Shown here: positions 33,801-42,099 of the stretch, piece by piece | Layout: each line of letters starts with the position of its first letter | Position numbering within the stretch: position 1 is the first letter of the stretch | From: G963668345 sp965206025 | Lineage (GTDB): Bacteria; Acidobacteriota; Terriglobia; Bryobacterales; UBA6623 | Length of the DNA stretch: 64,000 nt | Assembly (NCBI GenBank): GCA_965206025.1 | Contig: CBDBIU010000005.1 | Span: 1,984,001-2,048,000, forward strand | Reading direction: 5' to 3' | Program-made: the position numbers and the translations under genes | The notes under the pieces: model-generated | Told to the model about the DNA's origin: nothing | What the model saw: the letters and a program-made list of their open reading frames with translations, nothing else | The model's database searches: none

Positions 33801-34906
33801 TGTACTCGAGCTACCTCGGCGGCAGTGGTGCTGAATTCGGTTTTGCCCTTGCGGTGGACTCGACGGCCAATGCCTACGTGACGGGCACCACGAGCTCGAT
33901 CGACTTCCCGGCGGCCAATGCCCTACAGGCGAACAACGCCGGCGGCATCGACGGCTTTCTCGCCAAGATGACCGCGGACGGGTCTGCCCTCGAGTACTCC
34001 AGCTATTTGGGCGGCAGCGAGGCTGACAATGCCGTGGGAATCGGCCTGGACCCTTCGGGTAACGTTTATGTCGCGGGCTCTACTAGGTCACCTGACTCCC
34101 CAGTGACGTTCGGTGCCTTTCAGACAACCGTAGGGGGAGGGAAAGACGTCTTCGTGGCCAAGATTGTCGAAGGCGACCCGCTCCCCAAGATAACCACCGT
34201 CTCGGCCGCCAGTTTCAGCGGCGAACTCGGCGCCGCGCCTGATTCGATTGCCGCCGGCTTCGGCCCGGGTTTGGCCACGGGGACTGTTGGAGCCCCCGCG
34301 ATCCCCCTGCCGACCTCGCTGGGGGGCACGCTGGTCAGAGTCACCGATAGCGCGGGAACCGAGCATCTGGCAGAGCTGTTTTTGGTGTCGCCCCTTCAGA
34401 TCAACTACCTCATTCCCGAGGACGCCGCACTCGGTCTCGCCCTGGTGATTGTGGAAACCGACGGCCAAGAGGTCGCGCGGGGCACGGTACGCATTCATGC
34501 AGTTGCACCGAGCCTATTCACCGCCAACGTCAGCGGCCAGGGTGTGCCCGCCGCGAGGGCCCTGCACGTGGCCGCCGACCTCACCCAGACAGAGCGGCTC
34601 ATCTATGACGATACGGCCCCGGTAGGCAGCCGGGAGGCCCTGCCGATCGATCTAGGCCCTGAGGACGAACAGGTCTTCTTGGTGCTGTTCGGGACCGGCA
34701 TGCGAGGCATTACGACCGGAGCGACGGCCACCGTTGGCGGCGAGGCGGTACCCATTGCCGACCTTCTCGCCCAGCCGACTTTGGTCGGGCTCGACCAGGC
34801 CAACCTAGGCCCCCTGCCACGATCGCTGATCGGTCGCGGCGAGGTGGACATCCTTCTGACAGTAGATGGCAAGGCCGCTAATACGGTAACCGCTAATATT
34901 CAATGA
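30899..34906 (+). CDS. Large secreted SBBP beta-propeller protein with TIGR03437 C-terminus
   Basis: The protein has 1335 residues. A signal peptide (~1-29) is followed by an all-beta N-terminal module (~30-210), an Ig-like module (~220-320, with VTVEVSLNGAPPADPVDITL), a helical segment (~330-440), and the conserved lead-in domain FEANQGQTDSQVRYLARGPG (~490-625). Seven SBBP blades follow from ~629, each starting Y-S/A-T/S-Y-L/F-G-G and carrying VDA-GN-AY-TG (for example YSTYLGGGADES). From ~1105 to the end is the TIGR03437 domain (SFSGELGAAPDSIAAGFGPG, FLVLFGTGMRG, GRGEVDILLTVDGKAANTVT). TIGR03437 is typical of Solibacter and relatives, which gives the best taxonomic clue. It is probably a cell-surface or secreted adhesion or binding protein. 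The ligand is unknown. Confidence 0.93.
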   Translation: MSKSGQNSFGTAFLVAILAPLIQAPSSGQTPVSFADNDFGPGWTSMQVRCDGSFCSFSAERLSSGGNPGAFRQVTESFDELIIVSHWNDGFTYDPRTEGAISALDYSFDLLRVTALGTANWPLLVQDGNHYITGTSESNINDPNWTNHARSGLDPSAFVRIFGQGPARPDFSAGGAPLSFGYGTSNTSTGPTLTTVSAIDNWSVTIIPLGVPSCRFDPRNTLVPFHLSLHHVIDPERFRHLVTVEVSLNGAPPADPVDITLSASQPIFGGPSDTPAAMAAVTTDAKGKASFEFTPVPSDTLEADFSASGSVDGTPFACEGSVVVGTLPLEVSEDAADALALLGPLLRAVDVNQEYGARYEEFSREIAQVMFENRSRLSGLRDKLLHYRPVIGAVANAQPATLTRADLEEIHRALDFLELKVSRGLRNAINRLRGYLRSPDLPASFGITVEDAAPKQQRRSPRRGIQPEKYQPPRMKRRASAGSELQPDYGKLALSFEANQGQTDSQVRYLARGPGYNLYLTTREAVLVSRTRVLSTTSKNTAVRMRFVAGHARITLAFEGAERLAKDEQGDLVLDTSAGKLRLRRPFVYQEVEGARKQITGDYRLKGKDHIAFQIGPYDPSRPLIIDPVLSYSTYLGGTGGEAATHIAVDANGNAYITGGTTSANLPTEGSLGSGFAGGNFLMSDGFVTKLNAEGSALVYSTYFGGTDDDMGLGIAVDAGGSAHVTGFTRSSDFPVAAPAQPAFAGGGFVFGSDAFVLKLNPAGSALTYSTYLGGGADESAAAVALDAGGNAYVTGFTTSTDFPVTGPLQPANNGGEKLGSDAFVAKLSADGSQVVYATYLGGSSDDAGNGIAVDGGGSAYLTGVTYSADFPTANPFQGLSGGSSDAFATKLNSAGSALIYSTYLGGESDDIGFSIAVDAENSAYLTGGTGSLDFPLAGAAQPDFGSVDGLSFDAFVTKVNGDGSALVYSSYLGGSGAEFGFALAVDSTANAYVTGTTSSIDFPAANALQANNAGGIDGFLAKMTADGSALEYSSYLGGSEADNAVGIGLDPSGNVYVAGSTRSPDSPVTFGAFQTTVGGGKDVFVAKIVEGDPLPKITTVSAASFSGELGAAPDSIAAGFGPGLATGTVGAPAIPLPTSLGGTLVRVTDSAGTEHLAELFLVSPLQINYLIPEDAALGLALVIVETDGQEVARGTVRIHAVAPSLFTANVSGQGVPAARALHVAADLTQTERLIYDDTAPVGSREALPIDLGPEDEQVFLVLFGTGMRGITTGATATVGGEAVPIADLLAQPTLVGLDQANLGPLPRSLIGRGEVDILLTVDGKAANTVTANIQ

Positions 34907-35228
34907 CGGCTCCCGGCGAAACTACTTTGTCGCAACGTCTGACAGCGGTTTAACATAGGATTCCGATCAGACGACGAGTCGTTGTACCCACGCTCATCTG
35001 ACACCATCGACGGGCTGGGCCGCAACGGGCGCGGCAGTCCGGCCCGACTCGCTCTGACGGGGGTGCTTCCGCTATTAACTGTTGCTGACTCGGCCGCATC
35101 ACCTTCTGACGAAAGCACTTATCCCTAGTTTTCGCAATGGCTAAAGCTGCTAACGGCAAAATCGACTGTAAGTGATTGCAATGGTAGATACTTAAGCTCT
35201 TCTCGGCAACACTCGATGACGGAAGCAC
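34907..35228. other. Non-coding spacer
   Basis: I see no gene, RNA or repeat here that I can support. An ATG at 35216 is out of frame with the SCP-2 sequence that follows. Confidence 0.4.
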
Positions 35229-35469
35229 CATCAGGCGGAGGGTCTCGACGCCGTCTACCACTTCACCTTCACCGGGGAGCAGGAGCGCGAGGCGACGGTC
35301 GTGATCCGAGACAAGGCCTTACAGGTTGACGAAGGGCATGTCGGGAAGGCCGACCTGCTCGTAACCGCCGACGCACGCACCTGGCTGGGCTTTCTCCGGA
35401 AGGAACGGAATCTGGTTTGGGCTTTGCTGACTCGGAGAATCCGCATGAAGGGCTCGCCTCGGCTCCTAT

Positions 35470-37038
35470 AGCATTTTCTCATCGAAGGATGAGCCTGAAG
35501 ACGGGGGTTGGGGCTTTTTGAGTCGCTGGGGCTCCTTTCGGGCTTTTTGATTTTGAGTTTTGGGAAGGGGAGAATCGTCGTCGGGGTTGTGGGATTGTGG
35601 GAATCGCGGAGCGATTTCCAAGGGCGGTGGGAAACGAAGGGAAACCTGGTTTTGGTTTTCCTCGTTTTCCATCGCCCGTCATTTCCACAGCCCTCTTCCT
35701 GCTGTTCAGCACGGCGTGTTCGCGGAACGGAAACTGGCAAACAGCTTCTGCTTGGCTCGCTGCATCCGGCGGGCCGCCGCCGTGTCGCTTTCGGCCTGGG
35801 CAATGCGGCCCAGAGCCTCCAGCCTCTGCCCTGGCTTGAGATAGCTGGCGGCCTCGGGCAACTTCTCGAAAGATTCCCAAGGCGTCTGGTAGTGGCGGTA
35901 CACCCGCTTCTGCTTGCCTTTGGCGTCGGTCTTGATCTCGGGCTGTCCGCAGGGCCGGTGGAAGTTCAAATAGGGATTGAAGTGCTGTTGGTAGAAGCGC
36001 TGGATGCGCCCCGCGTGCGGCGCCGCGATGTACGTATATCCCATGTGTTTGCGGATCACCGCGCCGTTTTTCGATTCCACCAAGCCGTTGTCGTTGGAGT
36101 GCCGCGGACGCGACTTGGTCTGTTCGATCAGCAGCTTGTTCAATAGCTTCTCCACCGTGCGATTGAGGAACTCGCTGCCGTTGTCGGAATGGAAGCCGCG
36201 GATACGAAAGGGAAACTGCTCGATCATGGCTTTCAGCAACGGCTCCAGCCAGGCTTCACTGATCGCGGGCGTGGCGCCGACCACTTGCCACTGGGTGACT
36301 TCATCCACGGCATTGATGTGGTAGACGCCCTTGACGCCATCGCGATCCCCTTGATGCACCGTATCCACTCGCAGAAAGCCGGGTTGGCCTTGCGGGTCGG
36401 GCCGGCGCCGCTCGCCGATCGACACCGCCGTGGGCCGGGTCTTGGTGAAATGCAGCCGCCGCTGGCGGTAGGCTCTGCGCCGCCGCAGGCGATAGATCTG
36501 GGCCACCGAGATCCCCGCCAGCCGCTCGTATTCGCGCTGCTGGTACTGCTGGTATTCCCGCTCGAGGATCTTGCGCGTGGCCGGGCCGCTGAGGGTTTCG
36601 TGGGCCTCGTCCACCGCCGCCAGCAGTTCGACGTCGGCGGGCGTGTACTTGCGGGCAAAGCGATGCCGCCGGTAGCGGGCGGGTTGGAGTTCTCCGCCCT
36701 GCCGGTACTGCTGGATCAGCCGCGTGATTTGCGCCCGGCTCAGTCCGGTCATCTTGACCAGATACTGCCGCAGCAGCCCTTTGTCGGCGCGGTTTTGGCG
36801 GCTGTAGCCGTGCTGGCGAAGCGTGCGCGCCACCCACGTGTAGATCTCGGCCCGCCCTTTGCCTTTGAATCGAATCTCCTCGCTGGAGTGGAGAAACTGC
36901 TGGATCTGTTGCAGGTTCAGCTTGCTGGTGTTTTGCACTTGGATAGTCAATTCCCAGCATGCCCACTCCCCGATCCTTCAGGCTCATCTTGTGTGAGAAA
37001 CAAACTCCTCGTTCAGACTCATCTTGCATGAGACAAGA
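35470..37038 (-). mobile_element. Integrase-core insertion sequence, copy A (1569 bp)
   Basis: The ends are AGCATTTTCTCATCGAAGG and, read inward from the right, TCTTGTCTCATGCAAGATG. CTCCTAT is repeated at 35463-35469 and 37039-37045. Behind the transposase start, the motif TCTCA-CAAGATGAG-CTGAA occurs twice. The other end has it once. It has the same length as copy B at 48190 and encodes an identical transposase. It splits the SCP-2 gene. Confidence 0.9.
35706..36950 (-). CDS. Integrase-core (rve-type) DDE transposase, copy A
   Basis: The protein has 414 residues. Helical DNA-binding N-terminus (QYLVKMTGLSRAQITRLIQQ, VAQIYRLRRR). Core with FLRVDTVHQGD (first Asp), IRGFHSDNGSEFLN (second Asp) and NGLVESKNGAVIRKHMGY (Glu). 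It is identical in translation to copy B at 48278-49522 and co-linear with the type C enzyme at 21447. The start is a TTG-like codon at 36950. An unrelated ISL3 or IS3 assignment is excluded by the motif spacing, but I cannot name the family. Confidence 0.9.
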   Translation of the reverse strand: MTIQVQNTSKLNLQQIQQFLHSSEEIRFKGKGRAEIYTWVARTLRQHGYSRQNRADKGLLRQYLVKMTGLSRAQITRLIQQYRQGGELQPARYRRHRFARKYTPADVELLAAVDEAHETLSGPATRKILEREYQQYQQREYERLAGISVAQIYRLRRRRAYRQRRLHFTKTRPTAVSIGERRRPDPQGQPGFLRVDTVHQGDRDGVKGVYHINAVDEVTQWQVVGATPAISEAWLEPLLKAMIEQFPFRIRGFHSDNGSEFLNRTVEKLLNKLLIEQTKSRPRHSNDNGLVESKNGAVIRKHMGYTYIAAPHAGRIQRFYQQHFNPYLNFHRPCGQPEIKTDAKGKQKRVYRHYQTPWESFEKLPEAASYLKPGQRLEALGRIAQAESDTAAARRMQRAKQKLFASFRSANTPC

Positions 37039-37161
37039 CTCCTATTGGCGTTCGGCAAGTGCTTTCCCTCATGATGGGGAACGGGTGGCGGCGGCGGTTT
37101 CGATTACGCGGAGGATGGTGCGGCGAACCCCCGCGGCCAAGAATCCCGAAGGAGAGCGAAC

Positions 37162-38298
37162 ATGAACGATACCGCAGCCACGGGGAACCGTTTGAGGCCG
37201 CGTGTGATTTCGCGCCGAAATCTCTTCCGGGCTTCGTTGAGCGTCGCCGCCCTTGCAGGCGCGACACGGTCGGCCCCGGCGGCCGGCGGGAAGAATCTGC
37301 TGATCGCCAGCGCGAACGGGCTGGCGTGTTGCGACCGCGCGATGGAGGTGATCGAATCCGGCGGCGACACCCTGGACGCCGCTATTGCGGGCGTCAACAT
37401 CCAGGAAGAAGACCCGCAAGACCGCAGCGTCGGCTACGGCGGCTTGCCCAACGAAGACGGAGTCGTCGAACTCGACGCCTGTGTGATGCACGGACCGTCC
37501 CGTCGTGCCGGTGCTGTCGGCGCGCTGCAGGGCGTCAGAACGCCTTCCAAGGTGGCCAAGCTGGTCATGGAGCGGAGCGACCACATCATGCTCGTTGGGG
37601 AGGGGGCGCTTCGCTTTGCCAAGGCCCACGGATTTAAACAGGAGAATCTGCTGAGCGAAGAGGCTCGGCGGGCCTGGCTGCTGTGGAAAGAATCACGGGA
37701 CGGCAACTGGGGGCCCGGGATGGACGCGCCCCCCGGGGAGGAATCCGGGGCGGGTCTTCCCGAACAGCTTGTGCCGGGCAAACCCAACCCGCCTCTCTGG
37801 GCGCGAGAGGCCGTCGAAGACCCCCCTTCGGGGACGATCACTTGCCTGGCGTTGAACCGGAAAGGGGAGATCTCCGGCTGCACGACGACGAGCGGGCTGG
37901 CATGGAAAATCCCCGGCCGCGTGGGCGATTCGCCGCTGATCGGAGCCGGGCTCTATGTCGACCAGGATGTCGGGGCCGCCGGGGCGACCGGACGGGGAGA
38001 AGAGAACATCCGCATCGTGGGTGCCCACACCGTGGTCGAAAACATGCGTCATGGGATGGTTCCCGAGGAAGCTTGCCTCGACGCGCTCCGGCGAGTTTCC
38101 CGCAACTACGGCGACGAAAAGGATCGACTCCGTTTTGGGCTGTCGTTCTACGCCCTCCGAAAGGACGGCGAATACGGCGCCGCGTCGCTATGGAGCCACG
38201 GGCGGCAAGGGGACGAGCGAGTTCGAAGTCGTTTCGTGGTCAACGACGGCTCCGGCCCCCGACACGCGCCGGCGGGGTATCTGTACGGATCCGCATGA
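37162..38298 (+). CDS. Tat-exported N4-(beta-N-acetylglucosaminyl)-L-asparaginase-type hydrolase
   Basis: The protein has 378 residues from ATG 37162, with AAGGAG upstream. A twin-arginine signal (SRRNLFRASLSVAALAG) sends it folded across the inner membrane. The family features are AMEVIESGGDTLDAAIAGVN, GYGGLPNEDGVVELDACVMH, and the nucleophile Thr at DPPSGTITCLALNRKGEISG, where the precursor cuts itself into alpha and beta chains. The sequence TTTSGLAWKIPGRVGDSPLI closes the active site. It should cleave the N-glycan-Asn link or a related beta-aspartyl bond. It is convergent with the aas-like gene. The sialidase elsewhere in the window would fit a glycoprotein-scavenging habit. Confidence 0.93.
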   Translation: MNDTAATGNRLRPRVISRRNLFRASLSVAALAGATRSAPAAGGKNLLIASANGLACCDRAMEVIESGGDTLDAAIAGVNIQEEDPQDRSVGYGGLPNEDGVVELDACVMHGPSRRAGAVGALQGVRTPSKVAKLVMERSDHIMLVGEGALRFAKAHGFKQENLLSEEARRAWLLWKESRDGNWGPGMDAPPGEESGAGLPEQLVPGKPNPPLWAREAVEDPPSGTITCLALNRKGEISGCTTTSGLAWKIPGRVGDSPLIGAGLYVDQDVGAAGATGRGEENIRIVGAHTVVENMRHGMVPEEACLDALRRVSRNYGDEKDRLRFGLSFYALRKDGEYGAASLWSHGRQGDERVRSRFVVNDGSGPRHAPAGYLYGSA

Positions 38299-38357
38299 CG
38301 GCCACGCTCGCCGGCAGGGCGGTTGCCGCGCCGCGCGGCAAGAAAAGCGGGGCAAGG

Positions 38358-41300
38358 TCACTCCTTAACGATGCGGATGAAGCCGTCCTCGTCCGCCGCC
38401 GCCGTGTCGCCGGTGACGAACCAGCCGTCGCGCATGACGGAACTTGTCTTGGACGCGTCGCCGAGATATCCCGTCATCAGGCTGGGACCTTTGACCAGCA
38501 GGATGCCCGCGGTGTTGATGGGGAGTGTCTCTCCGGTCTCGGGATCGACAACCTTCGTGGTGACGGCCGGCAGGGGGTGGCCGACGGTCCCGGGTTTCGA
38601 GCCGATCTGACGCCTCCTGCCCTGGACGAAATTGGGGGCGTTGACCGCCACGACCGGCGACATCTCGGTACAGCCATAGCCCTCGATCAGGGGCAGGGAA
38701 AACTTTTCTTCGAATTCAGCCGCTAGGGATTCCGACGGCCGCTCGCCGCCGACCAGCGCATAGCGCAGGGAAGCAAAGTCCTCTGCCGAGAACTCACTTG
38801 CGTAGGTCGAATACATCGCCGGCGTTCCCACGATAATTGTCGCCCGCTGAGAACGAGTCAGCTTCCCGACCGTGATCGGGTCAAAGGCGTCGTGGTGATA
38901 AATAGCCCCGCAACCGCTCAGAAGAGGAAGCCACAGGGTTACGGTGAACCCAAAGGCGTAGTGGAAAGGCAGAACGCCGAGAACCCGGTCGGTATTCTCC
39001 ACCCAGAAAAGCTGCGCCAGAGAATCAACATTCGCGAGGATGTTTCGATGGGAGAGGATGACCGGTTTCGGGGGTCCGGCCGTGCCTGCCGTGTAGAGGA
39101 CAGTGGCCATACTGTCGGGATCGACGGCTTTCTCGCGATAGATCTCTTGTAGCAAGCGGCTCGGCAGCAGGAAAGCCGCCAGGAACACGAGCGATCTCAA
39201 CGCGGTGGAAGTACGCTCGAGAGCATCTTCGAGGTAGAGGAGACGCGGCACGGCGGGAAGATCGCGCGGCGGGTGGCGTCGAGAGCAAATGAGCGTTTCG
39301 ATTTCGCATTCCCGCACGGCGGACGCCAGCTTCTCGGAGTCGCGGGTGTCGAGGTTGATGGGAATCCGCCCCTCCAGCAGCACGGCAACGTTGGCAATCG
39401 CCCCCTGTACGGAAGGGGGAACAAGCAGGCCTACCCGTTCATTAACCGGCTTTCCGCGGCCAAGCTGCGTGCGAAGCCACCCCGCGGTGCGCAAAGCTTC
39501 GACAAGCGCCCGGCCATAGCTGAGCCTCGTGCCGCTCGAATCCGTCGCGGCCAGGGAAAACCAATGGTGCTTCGCGGTTCGTATGAACCGTAGCTGGAGC
39601 TGATCTCGCGGCGTGACGCGGTAGGCCGCCGCCTCGCTTCCCAACTCCATCACCGCCAGGCGCACATCCTGGGCCGTCGCCGTGGAAGCCAACGGGGCTC
39701 CGAACGAAACCGTGACGCGATAGGGGAACCTTTCCGGCCATCGAAGGAAGAAACGGCCGTCTTTGAAGCTGAAGACGCTGCCCCAGACGCGGTCGAGATT
39801 GACCGGGATGATTGGGGCGTCAAGACCCTCGATGATTCGCTCCAGTCCACGCTTGAAAGGCAGCATGCCGCCGGTGCGCGTGATCGTGCCCTCGGCGAAG
39901 ATGCAGACGACGTGCCCTTGGCGCAACTGCTCGCGGGCGAGTTCAACCGATTCGGCCACGCGCTCCGGGTCGCCCCCCTGGATGGGGATCGTGTTCATGC
40001 GGCGCAAAATCCAGTGCAAGGCCTTCATCTCGTAGTAAGGGCGGTAGACAAGAAAGCGAAGGAAGCGCTGCACGCAGCCGCCAAGCAGGAAACCGTCCAC
40101 GTAGGAGACATGATTGCTCACCAGCAGCGCCGGTCCGCGGAATGGAACGTGCTGTTGGCCGATGATGCGGATGCTGTAAACGGTGTGCGTAAGCAGCCAC
40201 AAACAGAAGCGAATCAGGAAGTCGGGAACCAGGGCGAGGATATAAACCGTGACGGCAAAGGTGACCAGGCCGAAGACGAAGAGGATTCTGTCCGGGGCCA
40301 TGCGGAATACATCGCTGCACAGGTACACGGCGCCCGACGCCAACAGAACGCCGATCATATTCAGAAAGTTGTTGGCTGCGATCAAGCGGCCGCGCTCGTC
40401 CGAACCACTCTTTTGTTGCAGCAGCGAATTGAGGGGGACGATGAACAACCCGGCCGTGAACCCCAGCGCGCTCATGGCGACCCCGGCCTGAAGATAGGAG
40501 GACCCCGAAGCCGCCAGCCAGATACCGGCAAATCCCATGCCGATCGAACCCAGGGGCGTCAGACCGAGTTCCACCTTGTCGCCGGAAAGCCTGCCGGCCG
40601 CCAGGCTGCCCAACCCGATACCGATGCCGAGGAAAGTGATCAGCCGGGCCGTCCACTCCTCGCCGACACCGAGGACATCGCGGGCGAACAGGATCGTCAT
40701 CAGTTGCAACAGCGCGCCCAGAAACCAGAAATAGGAGATCCCCAGTACCGTGAGCCGCAGGGGTTTGTCACGGTATATGCGGCGCAGCCCGTGAACGATT
40801 TCCGCCCAGGGGTTGAGCTGAAACGGCTTCTTGGTCTCGGGATCGCGAACCTTTGCGATGCCGAAACTAGTGAGAAACCCGCCGACGGCGACGATGGCCA
40901 GCAGACAGCCGATCAGCCACGTCCGTCCCTTCCAGGCAACCAGCATCTCGCCGCCGAGCCAGGTCCCCAAGATGATGGCAACGTTCGTGCTCATCTGGAC
41001 GAGAGCGTTAGCGCGGGAAAGGTCCTTGTCGGGGACCATCTCGGGCAAGATGCCGTACTTCGCGGGGCTGAACAGCGTCGACTGCAAGGCCATCAGAAAC
41101 AGCACCGCCAGCATGAACCCGAGGTCTTGCACGTAGAGAGCGAAAACCGCCAGCAGCATGGAGACGATTTCGATTGATTTCGTGGCGATTAACACCGAGC
41201 GCTTGTTGCGCACGTCCGCCAAGTGCCCGGCGTAGCCGGAGAAAAGGAAAAACGGCAGAATGAACACCGTACCGGCCAGGGCGAGGGCGCGGCCCTCCGA

Positions 41301-41441
41301 CCCGCCGGCGGCCAGGTTCGCGGCCAGCAAGGTGACGGCGATCTTGTAGACGCTGTCGTTGAACGCCCCTAGAAACTGCGTCCAGAGAAACGATTCAAAG
41401 CCGCGCGATTGGAGGAGTGTTCCGAATCGTCCGAAAGGCAT
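38358..41441 (-). CDS. Aas-like fusion: lysophospholipid MFS transporter, acyltransferase and acyl-ACP synthetase (short C-terminus)
   Basis: The 1027-residue protein has three parts. Residues ~1-420 are an LplT-type MFS transporter of about twelve helices (FLGAFNDSVYKIAVTLLAAN). Residues ~430-630 are a PlsC acyltransferase with the NHxxxxD box in LLVSNHVSYVDGFLLGG and the later FAEGTITRTGG. Residues ~640-1027 are an AMP-forming ligase with ATP loop VLYTAGTAGPPKPVILSHRN and EGYGCTEMSPVVAVNAP. It should take up lysophospholipid and reacylate it. It stops at GWFVTGDTAAADEDGFIRIV-KE, just before the ~110-residue C-terminal lid that usually carries the catalytic Lys, so the ligase part may be inactive. 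The cut lies where the convergent asparaginase gene ends. Confidence 0.9.
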   Translation of the reverse strand: MPFGRFGTLLQSRGFESFLWTQFLGAFNDSVYKIAVTLLAANLAAGGSEGRALALAGTVFILPFFLFSGYAGHLADVRNKRSVLIATKSIEIVSMLLAVFALYVQDLGFMLAVLFLMALQSTLFSPAKYGILPEMVPDKDLSRANALVQMSTNVAIILGTWLGGEMLVAWKGRTWLIGCLLAIVAVGGFLTSFGIAKVRDPETKKPFQLNPWAEIVHGLRRIYRDKPLRLTVLGISYFWFLGALLQLMTILFARDVLGVGEEWTARLITFLGIGIGLGSLAAGRLSGDKVELGLTPLGSIGMGFAGIWLAASGSSYLQAGVAMSALGFTAGLFIVPLNSLLQQKSGSDERGRLIAANNFLNMIGVLLASGAVYLCSDVFRMAPDRILFVFGLVTFAVTVYILALVPDFLIRFCLWLLTHTVYSIRIIGQQHVPFRGPALLVSNHVSYVDGFLLGGCVQRFLRFLVYRPYYEMKALHWILRRMNTIPIQGGDPERVAESVELAREQLRQGHVVCIFAEGTITRTGGMLPFKRGLERIIEGLDAPIIPVNLDRVWGSVFSFKDGRFFLRWPERFPYRVTVSFGAPLASTATAQDVRLAVMELGSEAAAYRVTPRDQLQLRFIRTAKHHWFSLAATDSSGTRLSYGRALVEALRTAGWLRTQLGRGKPVNERVGLLVPPSVQGAIANVAVLLEGRIPINLDTRDSEKLASAVRECEIETLICSRRHPPRDLPAVPRLLYLEDALERTSTALRSLVFLAAFLLPSRLLQEIYREKAVDPDSMATVLYTAGTAGPPKPVILSHRNILANVDSLAQLFWVENTDRVLGVLPFHYAFGFTVTLWLPLLSGCGAIYHHDAFDPITVGKLTRSQRATIIVGTPAMYSTYASEFSAEDFASLRYALVGGERPSESLAAEFEEKFSLPLIEGYGCTEMSPVVAVNAPNFVQGRRRQIGSKPGTVGHPLPAVTTKVVDPETGETLPINTAGILLVKGPSLMTGYLGDASKTSSVMRDGWFVTGDTAAADEDGFIRIVKE

Positions 41442-42099
41442 GTAATCGGGCCGCGCCCCGCAGTGGGAGCTAGGAGCCGGAGGCCATGCCGCTCAGGGAT
41501 TCGGCAGGATCCACCGAGAGGTTGAAAATTCTCGTAACGGCTCCTCAAGCTCCGGCAAGCGCAGTCGTCTAACTGTGCTGGACAGGCAGGAATGCCTATT
41601 CCACTGACGGTTGCCGCAAGAGGCTAGCCGTAGTGTAGCAATCGCGCGTCGGCGGGAATTGGAGATTGTCAACACCGTTTGGGCCGACCGCGAACCTGCA
41701 TGGTTGCGTTCGCGAACTCACGGGGAAAATCCAACTTTCTGCCTCAGTTTCTGGCCTCTTTGAGCCTGTTCGGAAACGCCGTCACGGTACTCTGCGATTT
41801 TTTCACCTCTCCGTTTCAATCACTTAGACCGCCGACCACCCTCTGCCCCCTCCAACGTGACTTATGATCGAACCGGAGCCGGAGAACGGTCCCCCGGGAA
41901 GGCAAACTTTCTTATTCCTGCCATTGACTGCCGCGCGGCGCCGCTCCATTGATCGGGGAAACTCGGTTAACTCACAAGAATACAATGAGTTAGCTCTATG
42001 GACAGGAAGGGCATCGAGGTGACAGGAATGGACCGCACCCCTCACGAACATCCCCGGAAACCCGCCGGTAGCGAACCTTTCTCGTCCAACTTGCGCGTG
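41442..42099. other. Spacer between murA and the aas-like gene
   Basis: This 658-bp gap has no frame I can support and no copy of the window's repeats. It should contain the promoter for the aas-like gene and the 3' end of the murA transcript. An A/T-rich patch at 41778-41822 stands out slightly. I cannot assign it. Confidence 0.35.

Larger units (their letters stand above)
35229..37074 (+). pseudogene. SCP-2 sterol-transfer domain gene, truncated at 5' end and split by an IS
   Basis: Bases 35229-35469 read AEGLDAVYHFTFTGEQEREA, VVIRDKALQVDEGHVGKADL and LVTADARTWLGFLRKERNL. After the IS and one copy of its 7-bp duplicate, 37046-37074 completes the frame to give MKGSPRLLLAFGKCFPS and a stop. 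The sum is 90 codons, in frame. This is the SCP-2 lipid-binding fold, here of the kind found at the C-terminus of some redox proteins. An in-frame TGA just upstream and no good start codon show that the 5' part was already lost or shifted. Confidence 0.75.

Noticed and set aside
41679..41867. Short frame in the murA/aas-like spacer
   Set aside because: No ribosome-binding site, no recognisable sequence, and biased by A/T-rich local composition.
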